DNA of 64,000 nt, from NCBI RefSeq assembly GCF_001375555.1, contig NZ_CTDZ01000009.1:1977758-2041757 (forward strand), in the 5' to 3' direction. This document shows positions 34,960-43,325 of this stretch, one piece after another; position 1 is the stretch's first letter, and every line of letters begins with the position of its first letter. This DNA is from Numidum massiliense (lineage in GTDB: Bacteria; Bacillota; Bacilli; Thermoactinomycetales; Novibacillaceae). Made by a program: the position numbers and the translations under genes. The notes below the pieces were generated by a model. The model was not told the DNA's origin, ran no database searches, and saw only the letters and a list, made by a program, of their open reading frames with translations.

Positions 34960-35982
34960 GTGGCTGGAGCTAGAGAGGGCTGTAAGAAGGATCGGGTCAA
35001 TCGCGAACACGACGCTGGTTATCGCCGCATACTCTCGGTCAAACGAGTCTTTCTCGATTTTTTACGCGACTTCGTGACACGCGATTTGATGGCTCACATT
35101 GATCAAACGACGCTGCAAATAGTTCAGCAATCGTTTGTGTTACCGGATTTCAGTGGGAAAGAAGCCGATCTCGTCTATTCGACACTCATCGGTGAACCGA
35201 AAATGGTTCTGTACGTTTTAACGGAATTGCAATCGACCGTCGATTATCTCATGCCGTTTCGCCTTCACTTGTACATGACGGAAATTTGGCGCGAAGCTTA
35301 CAAAAACACAGATAGAAAAGTCTCAAGGCGCAAGAACTACCCCCTTCCCACTGTATTACCGATTGTTTTGTACAACGGCAAGCGACAATGGACGGCTGCG
35401 CGGGAATTTCGGGGAAAAGTACCTGGCGCCCACTATCTAACGAATAAAGCACTAAACTTTGACTACGTGTTGGTCGATGTCCAACGACTCCCGGATGAGG
35501 CGTTGTTAAAGCTAAACCACGTCATTGCTGCGATGTTCTTCCTTGACCGCGAATTAGACCTCAAAGAATTCGCCGAGAGGTTTAATCGGCTCGCACCTAA
35601 AATATCTCGCTGGTCACAGCAAGACCGCGACTTGCTACTCGGATGGCTTAAACACATCGTCATCAAGCGGCTGCCGCGAGAGGATCGGCCGATTACCGAG
35701 AAAATCATTTTATCGCTGATGGAGGGATCAATGATGGAGTCTGCTTTAGCGAAAGGGATTGAGAAGTCGATTAGAGATTATATTGCCCGAGGAAGGAAAG
35801 CAGGATTGAAAGCGGGAAGGACCGAAGGTGTTCAAGAAGGTGCCCGAAAAAAAGGACTTGAAATTGCCCAACGATTGCTTCAGCAAGGCATGACTACAGA
35901 TCAAGTCGCTGACCTAACGGGGCTGTCTCTTGCGGATGTGGACGATTTGAAGAAAAATCAACGGCTGCTTACCGACAGCTAA
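34960..35982 (+). CDS. Rpn-family recombination-promoting nuclease / putative transposase
   Basis: Protein of 340 residues of the Rpn (transposase_31, PD-(D/E)XK) family. The N-terminal nuclease region shows DFLRDFVTRDLMAHID, KEADLVYSTLIGEPKMVLYV and LTELQSTVDYLMPFRLHLYM, with the likely metal ligands Asp of EADLV and the E-x-Q of TELQS. The C-terminal part is helical with RAKGL-like Arg/Lys-rich repeats and a tail GMTTDQVADLTGLSLADVDD typical of the family. I use GTG at 34960, ten bases after GGAGAGG; TTG at 34951 overlaps that site. A TATAAT at 34934-34939 may be its -10 box. Confidence 0.85.
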   Translation: MAGAREGCKKDRVNREHDAGYRRILSVKRVFLDFLRDFVTRDLMAHIDQTTLQIVQQSFVLPDFSGKEADLVYSTLIGEPKMVLYVLTELQSTVDYLMPFRLHLYMTEIWREAYKNTDRKVSRRKNYPLPTVLPIVLYNGKRQWTAAREFRGKVPGAHYLTNKALNFDYVLVDVQRLPDEALLKLNHVIAAMFFLDRELDLKEFAERFNRLAPKISRWSQQDRDLLLGWLKHIVIKRLPREDRPITEKIILSLMEGSMMESALAKGIEKSIRDYIARGRKAGLKAGRTEGVQEGARKKGLEIAQRLLQQGMTTDQVADLTGLSLADVDDLKKNQRLLTDS

Positions 35983-36224
35983 CGACAGCAACGGGCGGCG
36001 ATCTTTGACGGTACCGTATGTCTGACTACGGGATGCTTTCTCTCCTTGTTCGTGTAGTCACGCGAATTTGTTGGCTATGATTTTTCCTAACATGTAAACA
36101 GTCACGTTTAAAATGGCGGAATATATGGACGACTATCAACCGATTTGATATCATTATGACTAATGATCCCATGTCGATCAAGCTCACTTGAAGAAAAATG
36201 AAGGTCAAGAAAGGAGGGATTAGC

Positions 36225-36596
36225 GTGAGCGATAAAATAGACTTGATTCTTGTCGAGCTGCAAAAACTGAATGCACGTGTGTCCACCGTTGAGTCCCATT
36301 TAACAGGAATGAAGCCACTGATCGACGACATCAAGCCACTTAAGGACGACGTTGCTGCGATGAAGCCGCTGATCGATGACATCAAGCCGCTCAAGGACGA
36401 CGTTGCTGCGATGAAGCCGCTAGTTGAGCAGATTCCTGCTATTGGACAAGCTGTGTTTGAAACGGCGGATCGGTTAGACGAGTTGCGTGTAGAAATTAAG
36501 TATGCTATTGAGAATACTAACGAAAACCGCCTTCAAATTTACAGAGTCAAACAACAAATGAAGATTGTTATGGAAGAGTTATCTTCCGAATCGTAA
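36225..36596 (+). CDS. repeat-containing coiled-coil protein
   Basis: Protein of 123 residues starting at GTG 36225, six bases after AAAGGAGGG. It opens MSDKIDLILVELQKLNARVS, then has two full 17-residue repeats MKPLIDDIKPLKDDVAA and a third partial copy, then a helical tail with QVFETADRLDELRVEIKYAI-like heptads. No signal peptide. It resembles small structural proteins often found beside Rpn-type or phage genes; function unknown. Confidence 0.7.
   Translation: MSDKIDLILVELQKLNARVSTVESHLTGMKPLIDDIKPLKDDVAAMKPLIDDIKPLKDDVAAMKPLVEQIPAIGQAVFETADRLDELRVEIKYAIENTNENRLQIYRVKQQMKIVMEELSSES
36309..36425 (+). repeat. 51-bp in-frame tandem repeat
   Basis: Units at 36309-36359 and 36360-36410, nearly identical, then a partial third unit. 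The unit codes for MKPLIDDIKPLKDDVAA. Copy number could change without breaking the frame. Confidence 0.92.
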
Positions 36597-36694
36597 ATTC
36601 GTTGCCAAATGAGAGCGGCGATTCATTTCTTATTCATTTCTTTATTAAGTATGCTGTCACATGAACAGAAGACAATCGCCGCTATATCTTCACA

Positions 36695-37111
36695 TCACTC
36701 GTATTTTTGTCCGTTAATCTCAAAACTCGTCGTCACTTCGGCGTTTAGCGATTGAGATACCGTACAGTATTTGTCGCGGGAAAGGTCTACCGCGCGCCGC
36801 ACTTTTGCTTCCGGAAGGTCTCCCGTTAGTTTGTAGTGGATATTCACGTGGGTAAAACGTTTCGGATACTCTTCCGCACGCTCCCCGGAAACCTCCATCT
36901 CAAACGATTCGACATTAAGCCGCATCCGCCGCAAAATATCGACGATATCGATCCCGGAGCAAGCACCCGTCGCGGCCAAAAGCGCCTCGGTCGGTCGAGG
37001 ACCCCGATTCTCGCCCCCCACTTCTTCAGAAGCGTCGAGCGTTAGATGATGGCCGGATTCAGTGATCGCTTCGAAGTTCATTTTCCCATGCCATTTCAAA
37101 TTCGTTTTCAT
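36695..37111 (-). CDS. OsmC family protein
   Basis: Protein of 138 residues of the OsmC/Ohr fold. The segment GPRPTEALLAATGACSGIDI (with the reactive Cys) and the second conserved Cys in DKYCTVSQSLNAEVT define the family. OsmC proteins reduce organic hydroperoxides; this YhfA-like subgroup is less well characterised. The start is uncertain: the ATG at 37111 fits homologues, while the TTG at 37123 has an AAGGA six bases before it. Lone gene. Confidence 0.85.
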   Translation of the reverse strand: MKTNLKWHGKMNFEAITESGHHLTLDASEEVGGENRGPRPTEALLAATGACSGIDIVDILRRMRLNVESFEMEVSGERAEEYPKRFTHVNIHYKLTGDLPEAKVRRAVDLSRDKYCTVSQSLNAEVTTSFEINGQKYE

Positions 37112-37261
37112 CGTGACGTGCAACCTCTTTCCTTAAATATTTTATTTGCATGATTTGCAACTAACGTGGTCGTTTACTGGATCGCTACTGTCGTCCATAT
37201 GTGTCATATGCCCCTATTATACCCTCTAGCGGTATTATTAGCAAAAAAAGATCACCACACA

Positions 37262-37714
37262 TTACAACTTCTTCACACTTTCTTTCACCGTCTTCTTCGC
37301 TCCTTCATCCCACACTTCATAAATCTCAAACGTCCCTTCTTCAAAAAACAGCGGGAACCTCCGCTTAAACCACCCTTGCATCGGCAGATTCATTGCTTCG
37401 GAAATCGGCACCCACTTAAGCTCTCCTTCCGGAGGAAATGGCAACAACTCTCCTTCGAACGATGTCGCTAAATAATTGAACACCATGTAGCGGAAGTTTT
37501 TTTGCGGGTCGACGTATTCGTCCAGACCTTTATAGACGAGATCCTTCACGCGCAGCCCCGTCTCTTCCCACTTTTCCCGGGCCGCCGCTTCTGTCAAACT
37601 CTCCGGAAACTCCACTTTCCCACCCGGTCCGAGATACCCCGGAAATCCGAGCTCACTCGGTCGGTTGACGAGTAGTACCTTGTCCCCGTCCTGTACGAGA
37701 CACATCGTATACAT
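37262..37714 (-). CDS. NUDIX hydrolase (8-oxo-dGTP diphosphatase type)
   Basis: Protein of 150 residues with the complete Nudix box GGKVEFPESLTEAAAREKWE then ETGL (about residues 31-54). It likely hydrolyses a nucleoside diphosphate derivative; the order and the MYTMCLVQDGDKVLLVNR start resemble the MutT/YtkD-like 8-oxo-dGTP group. No ribosome binding site precedes the ATG at 37714, because an insertion-sequence end lies only 9 bp upstream, so expression may be reduced or the original start lost. Confidence 0.85.
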   Translation of the reverse strand: MYTMCLVQDGDKVLLVNRPSELGFPGYLGPGGKVEFPESLTEAAAREKWEETGLRVKDLVYKGLDEYVDPQKNFRYMVFNYLATSFEGELLPFPPEGELKWVPISEAMNLPMQGWFKRRFPLFFEEGTFEIYEVWDEGAKKTVKESVKKL

Positions 37715-37722
37715 GGCAACGT

Positions 37723-37818
37723 GTATGTGTCAAGCTTTACTCGACGACCTTACAGGATCAAGGATTTAAAGACCTAAATATATCATTCCCTAACGTTCAC
37801 TTGTTGTTCGCCCTTGAG
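37723..37818. repeat. 96-bp direct repeat, copy 1 (ISLre2 end)
   Basis: Begins GTATGTGTCAAGCTTTACTC and ends CTTGTTGTTCGCCCTTGAG. It lies after the stop codon of the ISLre2 transposase, so it is probably that element's terminal non-coding region. Copy 2 is at 41043-41139 in the same orientation, differing by one inserted base. Confidence 0.85.
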
Positions 37819-37829
37819 GAATTAACTCT

Positions 37830-38017
37830 TCAAGGACGGCGATTAACCACCTTATCCAAATACCCAATACCACTTGAAGTTGATGCGGCACCTACTTGAA
37901 TCCTGCCAACTTGAACCCCAATGTGATCCGACTTACCTATTCGCCTCGCATGGCGTTTTAGTTTTTGTGTCACTTGGCGGTTGGGCCAGACAGTTAATAA
38001 TGCCTGTCTCCGGATAA
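37830..38017 (-). pseudogene. ISLre2-family transposase, 3' part (interrupted by IS3 element)
   Basis: Reads RRQALLTVWPNRQVTQKLKR then HIGVQVGRIQVGAASTSSGI and a stop at 37830. The tail resembles the GxxG(R/K)I..SS.G end of ISLre2 transposases. The rest of the gene lies on the other side of the IS3 insertion at 39501-40203. Confidence 0.6.
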
Positions 38018-38201
38018 ACCCCTTAAAACTGGACATACATAACTACAAGCTCACGTTATCTCTGGTTCTCGCTTCCTTTCGTCAATAGAAGTGTAGTCGC
38101 TTCAGACCTTCCGTCAAGGGTAAAGGCTACGCCCTCGCTTTCGCTCGCCCTTGACGTCACGTCTTACAGCGGCTGTTGGCTTGGAAGACGAAAGGGAAGG
38201 A

Positions 38202-39158
38202 TCAGAGTCGAACGGCTTTCGTGCGCAACGAAGATGTTTGATGCGCATGGAAAAACTGCGCGGGGCTCATGTCCCCAATACTACCGTGTATGCGGCGGTT
38301 GTTATAAAAGTCCATAAAGCCTATGACGGTACGATATGCTTCCTCGTACGTCTCAAAGGAATACTTGTTGAAGCATTCGTCCTCAACGATCCGATGAAAC
38401 GCCTCAATATGGGCATTTTTATTCGGTGTGTTCGGCGGAATACGTTCGTGCTCACAACCGTAGTGTTCACAAGCTTCTTCGAATACTTTAGATACGAACT
38501 GTGGACCATTGTCCGTCCGGATGATCGGCTTTTCTTGTGCCTCCTGAAGCCCGCGTGTCGAAAGCGCTCGTTGTAGCACCTGAACAGCGTCTTGACCTTC
38601 GCAAGCTAATCCAACATGATAGTCAATAATCGAACGGTCATAAACGTCAATGTAGGAAAGCAGGAAGAAAAAGCGGTTTTCTCCGGCAATGTACCCATAC
38701 TTGATGTCTGTTTCCCACAGCTCATTCGATCGCTCAACGAGGCGGTTACGTGCAAGGCGCCTAGGGTGGCGGATTCGCTTCCGTCGCTGCGGCAGTAAGA
38801 TGCCTAACCGTTTGCAGAGACGGTACACTTTTTTCTTATTAATGACTAAATCGTACGTCGAACGGAGCGCCACCGTTAATTTTCGGTACCCATACGCGTA
38901 GCCATCACCCGAGACGAGCTCCATAAGCCATTCTTTAATTTGTTCGTCGGACACTTTTTGCCCGCTGTTTGTGAAGGAGTAACCTGGTGCCGGTCTCCCC
39001 CCACTTACTTTCTTCTCCTTCACCCGATAGTGTTTCTGATAGTAATAGGTGGAACGCGGTACGTGGACAATCCGTAAAACGGTTTGGATCGGGTATCCCT
39101 TAGAAATCCACTTGTCCGCTACTTCAATCTTTTCAGCAAGTGAGGGTGCTGCTTTTTT
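38202..39158 (-). CDS. IS3-family transposase OrfB (made as OrfAB by -1 frameshift)
   Basis: Catalytic part of the transposase. The region from the slippery site reads APSLAEKIEVADKWISKGYP and STYYYQKHYRVKEKKVSGGR, then the rve integrase core with the DDE residues in ETDIKYGY, RTDNGPQF and NAHIEAFHRIVEDE. A later ATG at 39023 alone would give 273 residues. The stop is at 38202. Both frames are uninterrupted, so the enzyme may be active. Confidence 0.9.
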   Translation of the reverse strand, partial: KKAAPSLAEKIEVADKWISKGYPIQTVLRIVHVPRSTYYYQKHYRVKEKKVSGGRPAPGYSFTNSGQKVSDEQIKEWLMELVSGDGYAYGYRKLTVALRSTYDLVINKKKVYRLCKRLGILLPQRRKRIRHPRRLARNRLVERSNELWETDIKYGYIAGENRFFFLLSYIDVYDRSIIDYHVGLACEGQDAVQVLQRALSTRGLQEAQEKPIIRTDNGPQFVSKVFEEACEHYGCEHERIPPNTPNKNAHIEAFHRIVEDECFNKYSFETYEEAYRTVIGFMDFYNNRRIHGSIGDMSPAQFFHAHQTSSLRTKAVRL

Positions 39159-39430
39159 ACAAGATCACGCAAAATGGCAATTTCTAAATCCTTTTCGCCC
39201 AACAACCGTTTTAGCTGATCATTTTCCTGAGCAAGATCACTGAATTCGCGTGGTTGGGCGGATTCGATCGGGACGTCCCCGTAGTGCCCGTCCTTATATT
39301 CGCGAACCCATCGGTTAAGCAAGTTAGAACCGAGATCATAGCGGCGAGCAACTAGCGCTTGGTTACCAACCTCCATGGCTTCCTTTGCGACTTGGATTTT
39401 AAATTCCTTGGTGAACTGACGGCGTTTCAT
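39119..39430 (-). CDS. IS3-family transposase OrfA
   Basis: Protein of 103 residues. HTH of the transposase_8 type (RRQFTKEFKIQVAKEAMEVG, LVARRYDLGSNLLNRWVREY) followed by a leucine-zipper region ENDQLKRLLGEKDLEIAILR. It binds the IS ends and overlaps orfB, to which it is joined by frameshifting at 39152-39158. ATG follows GAAAGGGGCAG. Confidence 0.92.
   Translation of the reverse strand: MKRRQFTKEFKIQVAKEAMEVGNQALVARRYDLGSNLLNRWVREYKDGHYGDVPIESAQPREFSDLAQENDQLKRLLGEKDLEIAILRDLVKKQHPHLLKRLK
39152..39158 (-). other. -1 programmed frameshift slippery heptamer
   Basis: Minus strand A AAA AAG in the orfA frame, the classical X XXY YYZ type used by IS3 elements. A slip here moves the ribosome into the orfB frame (AAA GCA GCA CCC), which is open to the end. 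Confidence 0.8.
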
Positions 39431-39500
39431 TTGATTCTGCCCCTTTCATCACTAGTATAACTTAAAGTGTTTAGTGATGTCCAAGTTACTATAGGGGCTT

Positions 39501-40203
39501 AATAGTCTCAACGTCCCATTGGTAACGCCTTGTTGTACTTTCGCGATAGCTTGAGCCCCTTCTTCACTCCAGTACATGCCACGACGTTTCATGCGGTATG
39601 CCAGACGTCTCTGGTTCGATTCCATGCATCCCATCCTACGAGCATTTTTTGGCACGTCTGGACTAACCTCACGCCAGTCGCAGAGGATCTCCCAGTGCCC
39701 TTCAAGATACTTCTGCATGTTCTCGATACGCTTTTCCTCTCGCTCCGTCTCTGCATTTCCCTGTGCCGTATCAATCACCGCTTTAAACCTATCCTTATTT
39801 TTTTCGGATATTGCCTTTTCAATTTGAGGAATGAGCCTTGGCTGGCGGCTCAACCCGCGACGAATACTCCTCTTTACGTGAAAAGGATCCAATTGGCGGA
39901 CAACCGATGTCGCTTCAGAAAAGGTATTTTGAACGCGTTCCTCAGAGATCCATGAAGCCGCATCCGCATTAGTCGCCACATGTGTATGTGAGAGATCCCA
40001 ACGATGTCGAATCGCTGCATAACCTATTTCCCAAAAGTCATCCACCGATTCAACGGTAGAAAAGACGTGACGATCTGTTAACGAGACACGCTGTCCGTTT
40101 TGCTCCCACCCGGTATAGGCAAGCATATTTTTGATCTCTATTCCTTTGCCTCTCCCTTTGACGTATAAGCCATCCGCTTCGCAATATAAGTAGCTAACTC
40201 AGC
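39501..40203 (-). pseudogene. ISLre2-family transposase, central part
   Basis: Open from a TGA at about 40204 to the IS3 junction near 39501. Reads CEADGLYVKGRGKGIEIKNM, HRWDLSHTHVATNADAASWI, VVRQLDPFHVKRSIRRGLSR and GAQAIAKVQQGVTNGTLRLL, typical of ISLre2/UPF0236 transposases. The N-terminal 180-200 residues are missing and the C-terminus is separated by the IS3 element (37830-38017). Dead element. Confidence 0.85.
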
Positions 40204-40280
40204 CCCGAGCATCTGACGTCAAATAAATTGTTATTTCCCAAATAATTTGAATTAACCTTAATAATCACCCTTTTTTTGTT

Positions 40281-40886
40281 TTATAAGCTCTTCCTTATCC
40301 TTTGCTTAGAATTTCTTTTTCCTTTAGGTTTTAAATAAGAAATAACAACTAAAAAAATTAAAATGCAGAGACAAATTATAATACCACAAAACATCATTAA
40401 TCGATTATCCAAATATGCCTGATTTTTTAGCGGATGCAAATCAACTGATAAAAGGCTTGGAAAGGTATTATGAATTCTTAAACCTATAATGGTTGAACCT
40501 AGCAAAATAGCCAATATATTACCGACCCATTTCATGATGATCCAATAATAATTTGCAAATCCCCAATTTGTTCGTACTGCGATCCATATTCCAGTAATTA
40601 GACAACCAAACCCGCCTGGTATGATGAGAAAATTATCAAAAAACAAGATAAACTTATGGGCAGCATAAATTTGTTCATTACTAACTGACAGAGTAGTACC
40701 TATAGCCATCATTAATTCGCCTAACAATCCTGCAAAATATAAAATGACAAAGAAAACGTGGGCAATAATCCACCATTTCTTTTTATTGGACTTTAGCTGT
40801 CCTTCTTTTTTCGTACCAATAAAAACAAGAAGAAAGACTAAGGCCAAAATTGTAACAGTAATTGCTCCAATAATTATAATTTCCAT
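40281..40886 (-). CDS. DUF2269-like integral membrane protein
   Basis: Protein of 201 residues with five hydrophobic segments (for example ITVTILALVFLLVFIGTK, WWIIAHVFFVILYFAGLLGE, IIICLCILIFLVVISYLK) and a basic C-terminus. The pattern of His and Trp with PGGFGCLITGIWIAV fits the DUF2269 family, of unknown function. The ATG follows AAAGGAG by ten bases. AT-rich; it lies between IS remnants and may be cargo. Confidence 0.65.
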   Translation of the reverse strand: MEIIIIGAITVTILALVFLLVFIGTKKEGQLKSNKKKWWIIAHVFFVILYFAGLLGELMMAIGTTLSVSNEQIYAAHKFILFFDNFLIIPGGFGCLITGIWIAVRTNWGFANYYWIIMKWVGNILAILLGSTIIGLRIHNTFPSLLSVDLHPLKNQAYLDNRLMMFCGIIICLCILIFLVVISYLKPKGKRNSKQRIRKSL

Positions 40887-41042
40887 CGCGTTTTTACTCC
40901 TTTAACATTTTTTTTGCAACTTTTTAATTCATTAGTTAGCCATTCCAGCCATTCTAACTCCATAAGATTTTGCTGAAAAGGCTATCGTTTCAGGCACTAC
41001 GATAAGCAGCGATGCTTATCATTCTTGAGGTGATTTGAGTGC

Positions 41043-41139
41043 GTATGTGTCAAGCTTTACTCGACGACCTTACAGGATCAAGGATTTAAAGAACCTAAAT
41101 ATATCATTCCCTAACGTTCACTTGTTGTTCGCCCTTGAG
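41043..41139. repeat. 97-bp direct repeat, copy 2
   Basis: Matches 37723-37818 with one extra A. Here it is not joined to a transposase gene, so it is a solo end of an ISLre2-type element. The two copies enclose 3.2 kb. Confidence 0.85.
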
Positions 41140-41215
41140 CATTAGTAATACACCTTTTACAACTTCGGTAAGCTACATGCTGCCTATAAACGATCCGCCA
41201 GATGCTGCAAATGCA

Positions 41216-41719
41216 TCAAACGTTTGATTTCCGTCCAAAAAGCATGGCAATCCCTAGGATCATAATCGCGATCGGAACGATCGGCCACGCGATGGAAGCG
41301 TGAGTGAGCAACGTCCCGACGGAAAATACGACAAAAAACAAAAGCGATACCGCTGTCAAAATCGCAATTGGGATCAGCAAGCCTTTATGCCGGCCGCCGA
41401 ACCAATACAACTCGAACAAACCGACAGCAACAGCAAAAATACACCCAGGCCACATGTAACTCCAACCGTCGACGAGCGTCGCCACTTGAAAGACGATCCC
41501 CGTTGTCAGTAAGATGCCTCCCGGAACTAACACCCCCACCCCGCGGCGATCCAATAATGAAAAATACATCCAATGAAAAAACAGTCCTAAAGGTATCACA
41601 AACATACTTGGCCAAAATAGTGCAAACATCGTCCCCACACCGTCAATCTCGCCGCGGTTAAACAGCATGTACACACCTAACAACATAAGAAGCACACCAA
41701 AAACGTGACGTCCTTTCAT
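41216..41719 (-). CDS. multispanning membrane protein (LiaF/DUF5668-like)
   Basis: Protein of 167 residues with about six short hydrophobic segments arranged in GVLLMLLGVYMLFNRGEIDG, WPSMFVIPLGLFFHWMYF, LVPGGILLTTGIVFQ and WPIVPIAIMILGIAMLF repeats. This is the pattern of small LiaI/LiaF N-terminal or DUF5668-type proteins seen in cell-envelope stress loci. The ATG at 41719 follows AGGTGG by five bases. No partner gene adjacent. Confidence 0.7.
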   Translation of the reverse strand: MKGRHVFGVLLMLLGVYMLFNRGEIDGVGTMFALFWPSMFVIPLGLFFHWMYFSLLDRRGVGVLVPGGILLTTGIVFQVATLVDGWSYMWPGCIFAVAVGLFELYWFGGRHKGLLIPIAILTAVSLLFFVVFSVGTLLTHASIAWPIVPIAIMILGIAMLFGRKSNV

Positions 41720-41891
41720 TTCTTCCACCTGCCCAGTTCCACATTAGTAAGTAAATTCAGCATACCACAGTTGCGCATGGATTCCCTCCACCTTCGGACG
41801 TATTTTTCTCCCTTCCGCAGACGTATGTGGCGCCGGTCGCTGGAAAGAAAGCAAAGAAGTAAGTAGTAGGTAGAAGTGACAATCTACCTCG

Positions 41892-42794
41892 CTAGCCTCC
41901 GTTATAAGTACGGAACGTTTCATGCGTGAACGCAATAAACGTACGTAACGGAAGGGACATCCATTTATCTTTATGCCAAGCGATTTGCGTAAACATGGGC
42001 GGCGTATCGTTTTGCCACGCTAGCTCCTTCATCGTCCCCTCCGCCAAATCTGCCGCAACGACCATTGCCGGTAAAACAGCGACGCCGATCCCGGCGATAA
42101 CACACTGTTTAATCGCTTCGATACTGCCAAATTCGATTTTGTTTAACGGATAGACGTCAGCGGAATGAAAGCTGTCTTCCAGTAACGTGCGGTAGGAGCA
42201 ACCCGTTTCTGTCAACAAGAGCGTCTCCCGTGCCAAGTCTCGCGGATATACGGTCGTTCTTGTTAGTAGTGGATGGTTAGGGGCTGCGACCATTTTCAGT
42301 TGCTCTTGAATGAGCGATTCGACGATCAGTGTGTCGCTCGATTGATTTTTGTCTGTTATAAACGCAATGTCGAGCAAGCCTTGCTGCAGTTGCTCCCTCG
42401 CCATTTCATCTGAATGCGCCGGTTTAAACACGAGCTTCACATGTGGGAACGCGGTCTTGAACTTTTTTAAAATCGGCGGCAACCGATACGTACACTGACT
42501 TTCCTGCGCGCCGATGACCAAACGGCCAGTCGGTTGCTCCTCTTCGCCCACCACCGTCTTCGCTTCAGCGGCGAGCGCGAGCATTTTGTCGGCGTACACT
42601 GTAAACTGACGCCCTGCTTCCGTTAAGGTCAACCGCTTCCCCAACCGTTCAAACAACAATGTGCCTAGTTCCTGTTCTAGCGCTTTTATTTGCGCCGTCA
42701 CACTCGATTGAGCGAAATTCAATATTTTAGCAGTGTGTGTAAAATTCAAGTTCTCGCTTGCAATTTTAAACGTGAGCAGTTGTTTTATGTCCAC
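41892..42794 (-). CDS. LysR-family transcriptional regulator
   Basis: Protein of 300 residues. The winged HTH is at residues 1-60 (LTFKIASENLNFTHTAKILN, QSSVTAQIKALEQELGTLLF), followed by the effector-binding domain (RLVIGAQESQCTYRLPPILK, IEAIKQCVIAGIGVAVLPAM). The start is GTG with GGGAG ten bases upstream. It is divergent from the FMN reductase gene, and a minisatellite separates them. LysR proteins often control the divergent gene, so the reductase may be its target. Confidence 0.92.
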   Translation of the reverse strand: MDIKQLLTFKIASENLNFTHTAKILNFAQSSVTAQIKALEQELGTLLFERLGKRLTLTEAGRQFTVYADKMLALAAEAKTVVGEEEQPTGRLVIGAQESQCTYRLPPILKKFKTAFPHVKLVFKPAHSDEMAREQLQQGLLDIAFITDKNQSSDTLIVESLIQEQLKMVAAPNHPLLTRTTVYPRDLARETLLLTETGCSYRTLLEDSFHSADVYPLNKIEFGSIEAIKQCVIAGIGVAVLPAMVVAADLAEGTMKELAWQNDTPPMFTQIAWHKDKWMSLPLRTFIAFTHETFRTYNGG

Positions 42795-42957
42795 GACCGT
42801 CCAACTCCCAAATCGTTTTTTACGATTGATATAATCAAAATAATCATCTTTAGTAATGGATGGCTTTAGTATATCATTTGTTTAACGGCTTGCGATCGTC
42901 GACCCGGTTTGTCGATCGTAGGCAACGTCATACGTGTCGATCAGTAAAGCGAGCGAC

Positions 42958-43228
42958 AGTACAGGGAAGCAAGGTACATGTCGGTAAGAGTACAGGTAAG
43001 TAAGGGACATGTCGGTCAGGGTACGGGGAAGTAAGGTACATGCCGGTCAGGGTACAGGGAAGCAAGGTACATGCTGGTAAGAGTACAGGGAAGTAAGTAC
43101 ATGCCGGTAAGAGTACAGGAAAGTAAGAGACATGTCGGTCAGGGTACAGGGAAGTATGGTACATGCCGGTAAGAGTACAGGGAAGTAAGTACATGCCGGT
43201 AAGGGTACAGGGAAGTAAACGTACAGGT
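42958..43228. repeat. 31-bp minisatellite, about nine tandem units
   Basis: Unit close to GGTACAGGGAAGTAAGGTAC plus ATGCCGGTCAG; units start at about 42958, 42989, 43020, 43051, 43082, 43111, 43142, 43173 and 43202. Two units lack 2 bp. From 43228 to about 43300 it decays into shorter AGGTAAGTAAACT-type repeats ending just before the ribosome binding site of the FMN reductase gene. Each unit contains GTACATG and purine-rich AGGGAAG. Confidence 0.95.
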
Positions 43229-43325
43229 AAGAACGGCACAGGTTAAGCAAGGTACTAGTAAGTAAACTGCAGGTAAGTAAACTTTAGGTAAGTAAAGTAC
43301 AGTATGGTGAAGGAGTAGATGCATC

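Larger units (their letters stand above)
38018..39500 (-). mobile_element. IS3-family insertion sequence (IS150-like), apparently intact
   Basis: About 1.48 kb. The ends are approximate: CCCCTTAAAACTGGACAT inwards from about 38019 and CCCCTATAGTAACTTGGACAT inwards from about 39498 on the other strand, imperfect inverted copies with the shared CCCC and TGGACAT. It contains orfA and orfB with a -1 frameshift signal. It has inserted into an ISLre2 transposase gene. Target duplication is short and not clear. Confidence 0.85.

Noticed and set aside
37723-41139. Composite transposon bounded by two full IS copies
   Set aside because: Only one copy of the repeat is linked to transposase sequence, and that gene is broken, so a functional composite transposon is not supported.
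42958-43228. Possible CRISPR array
   Set aside because: Units are contiguous and alike along their whole length with no unique spacers, and no cas genes are present.
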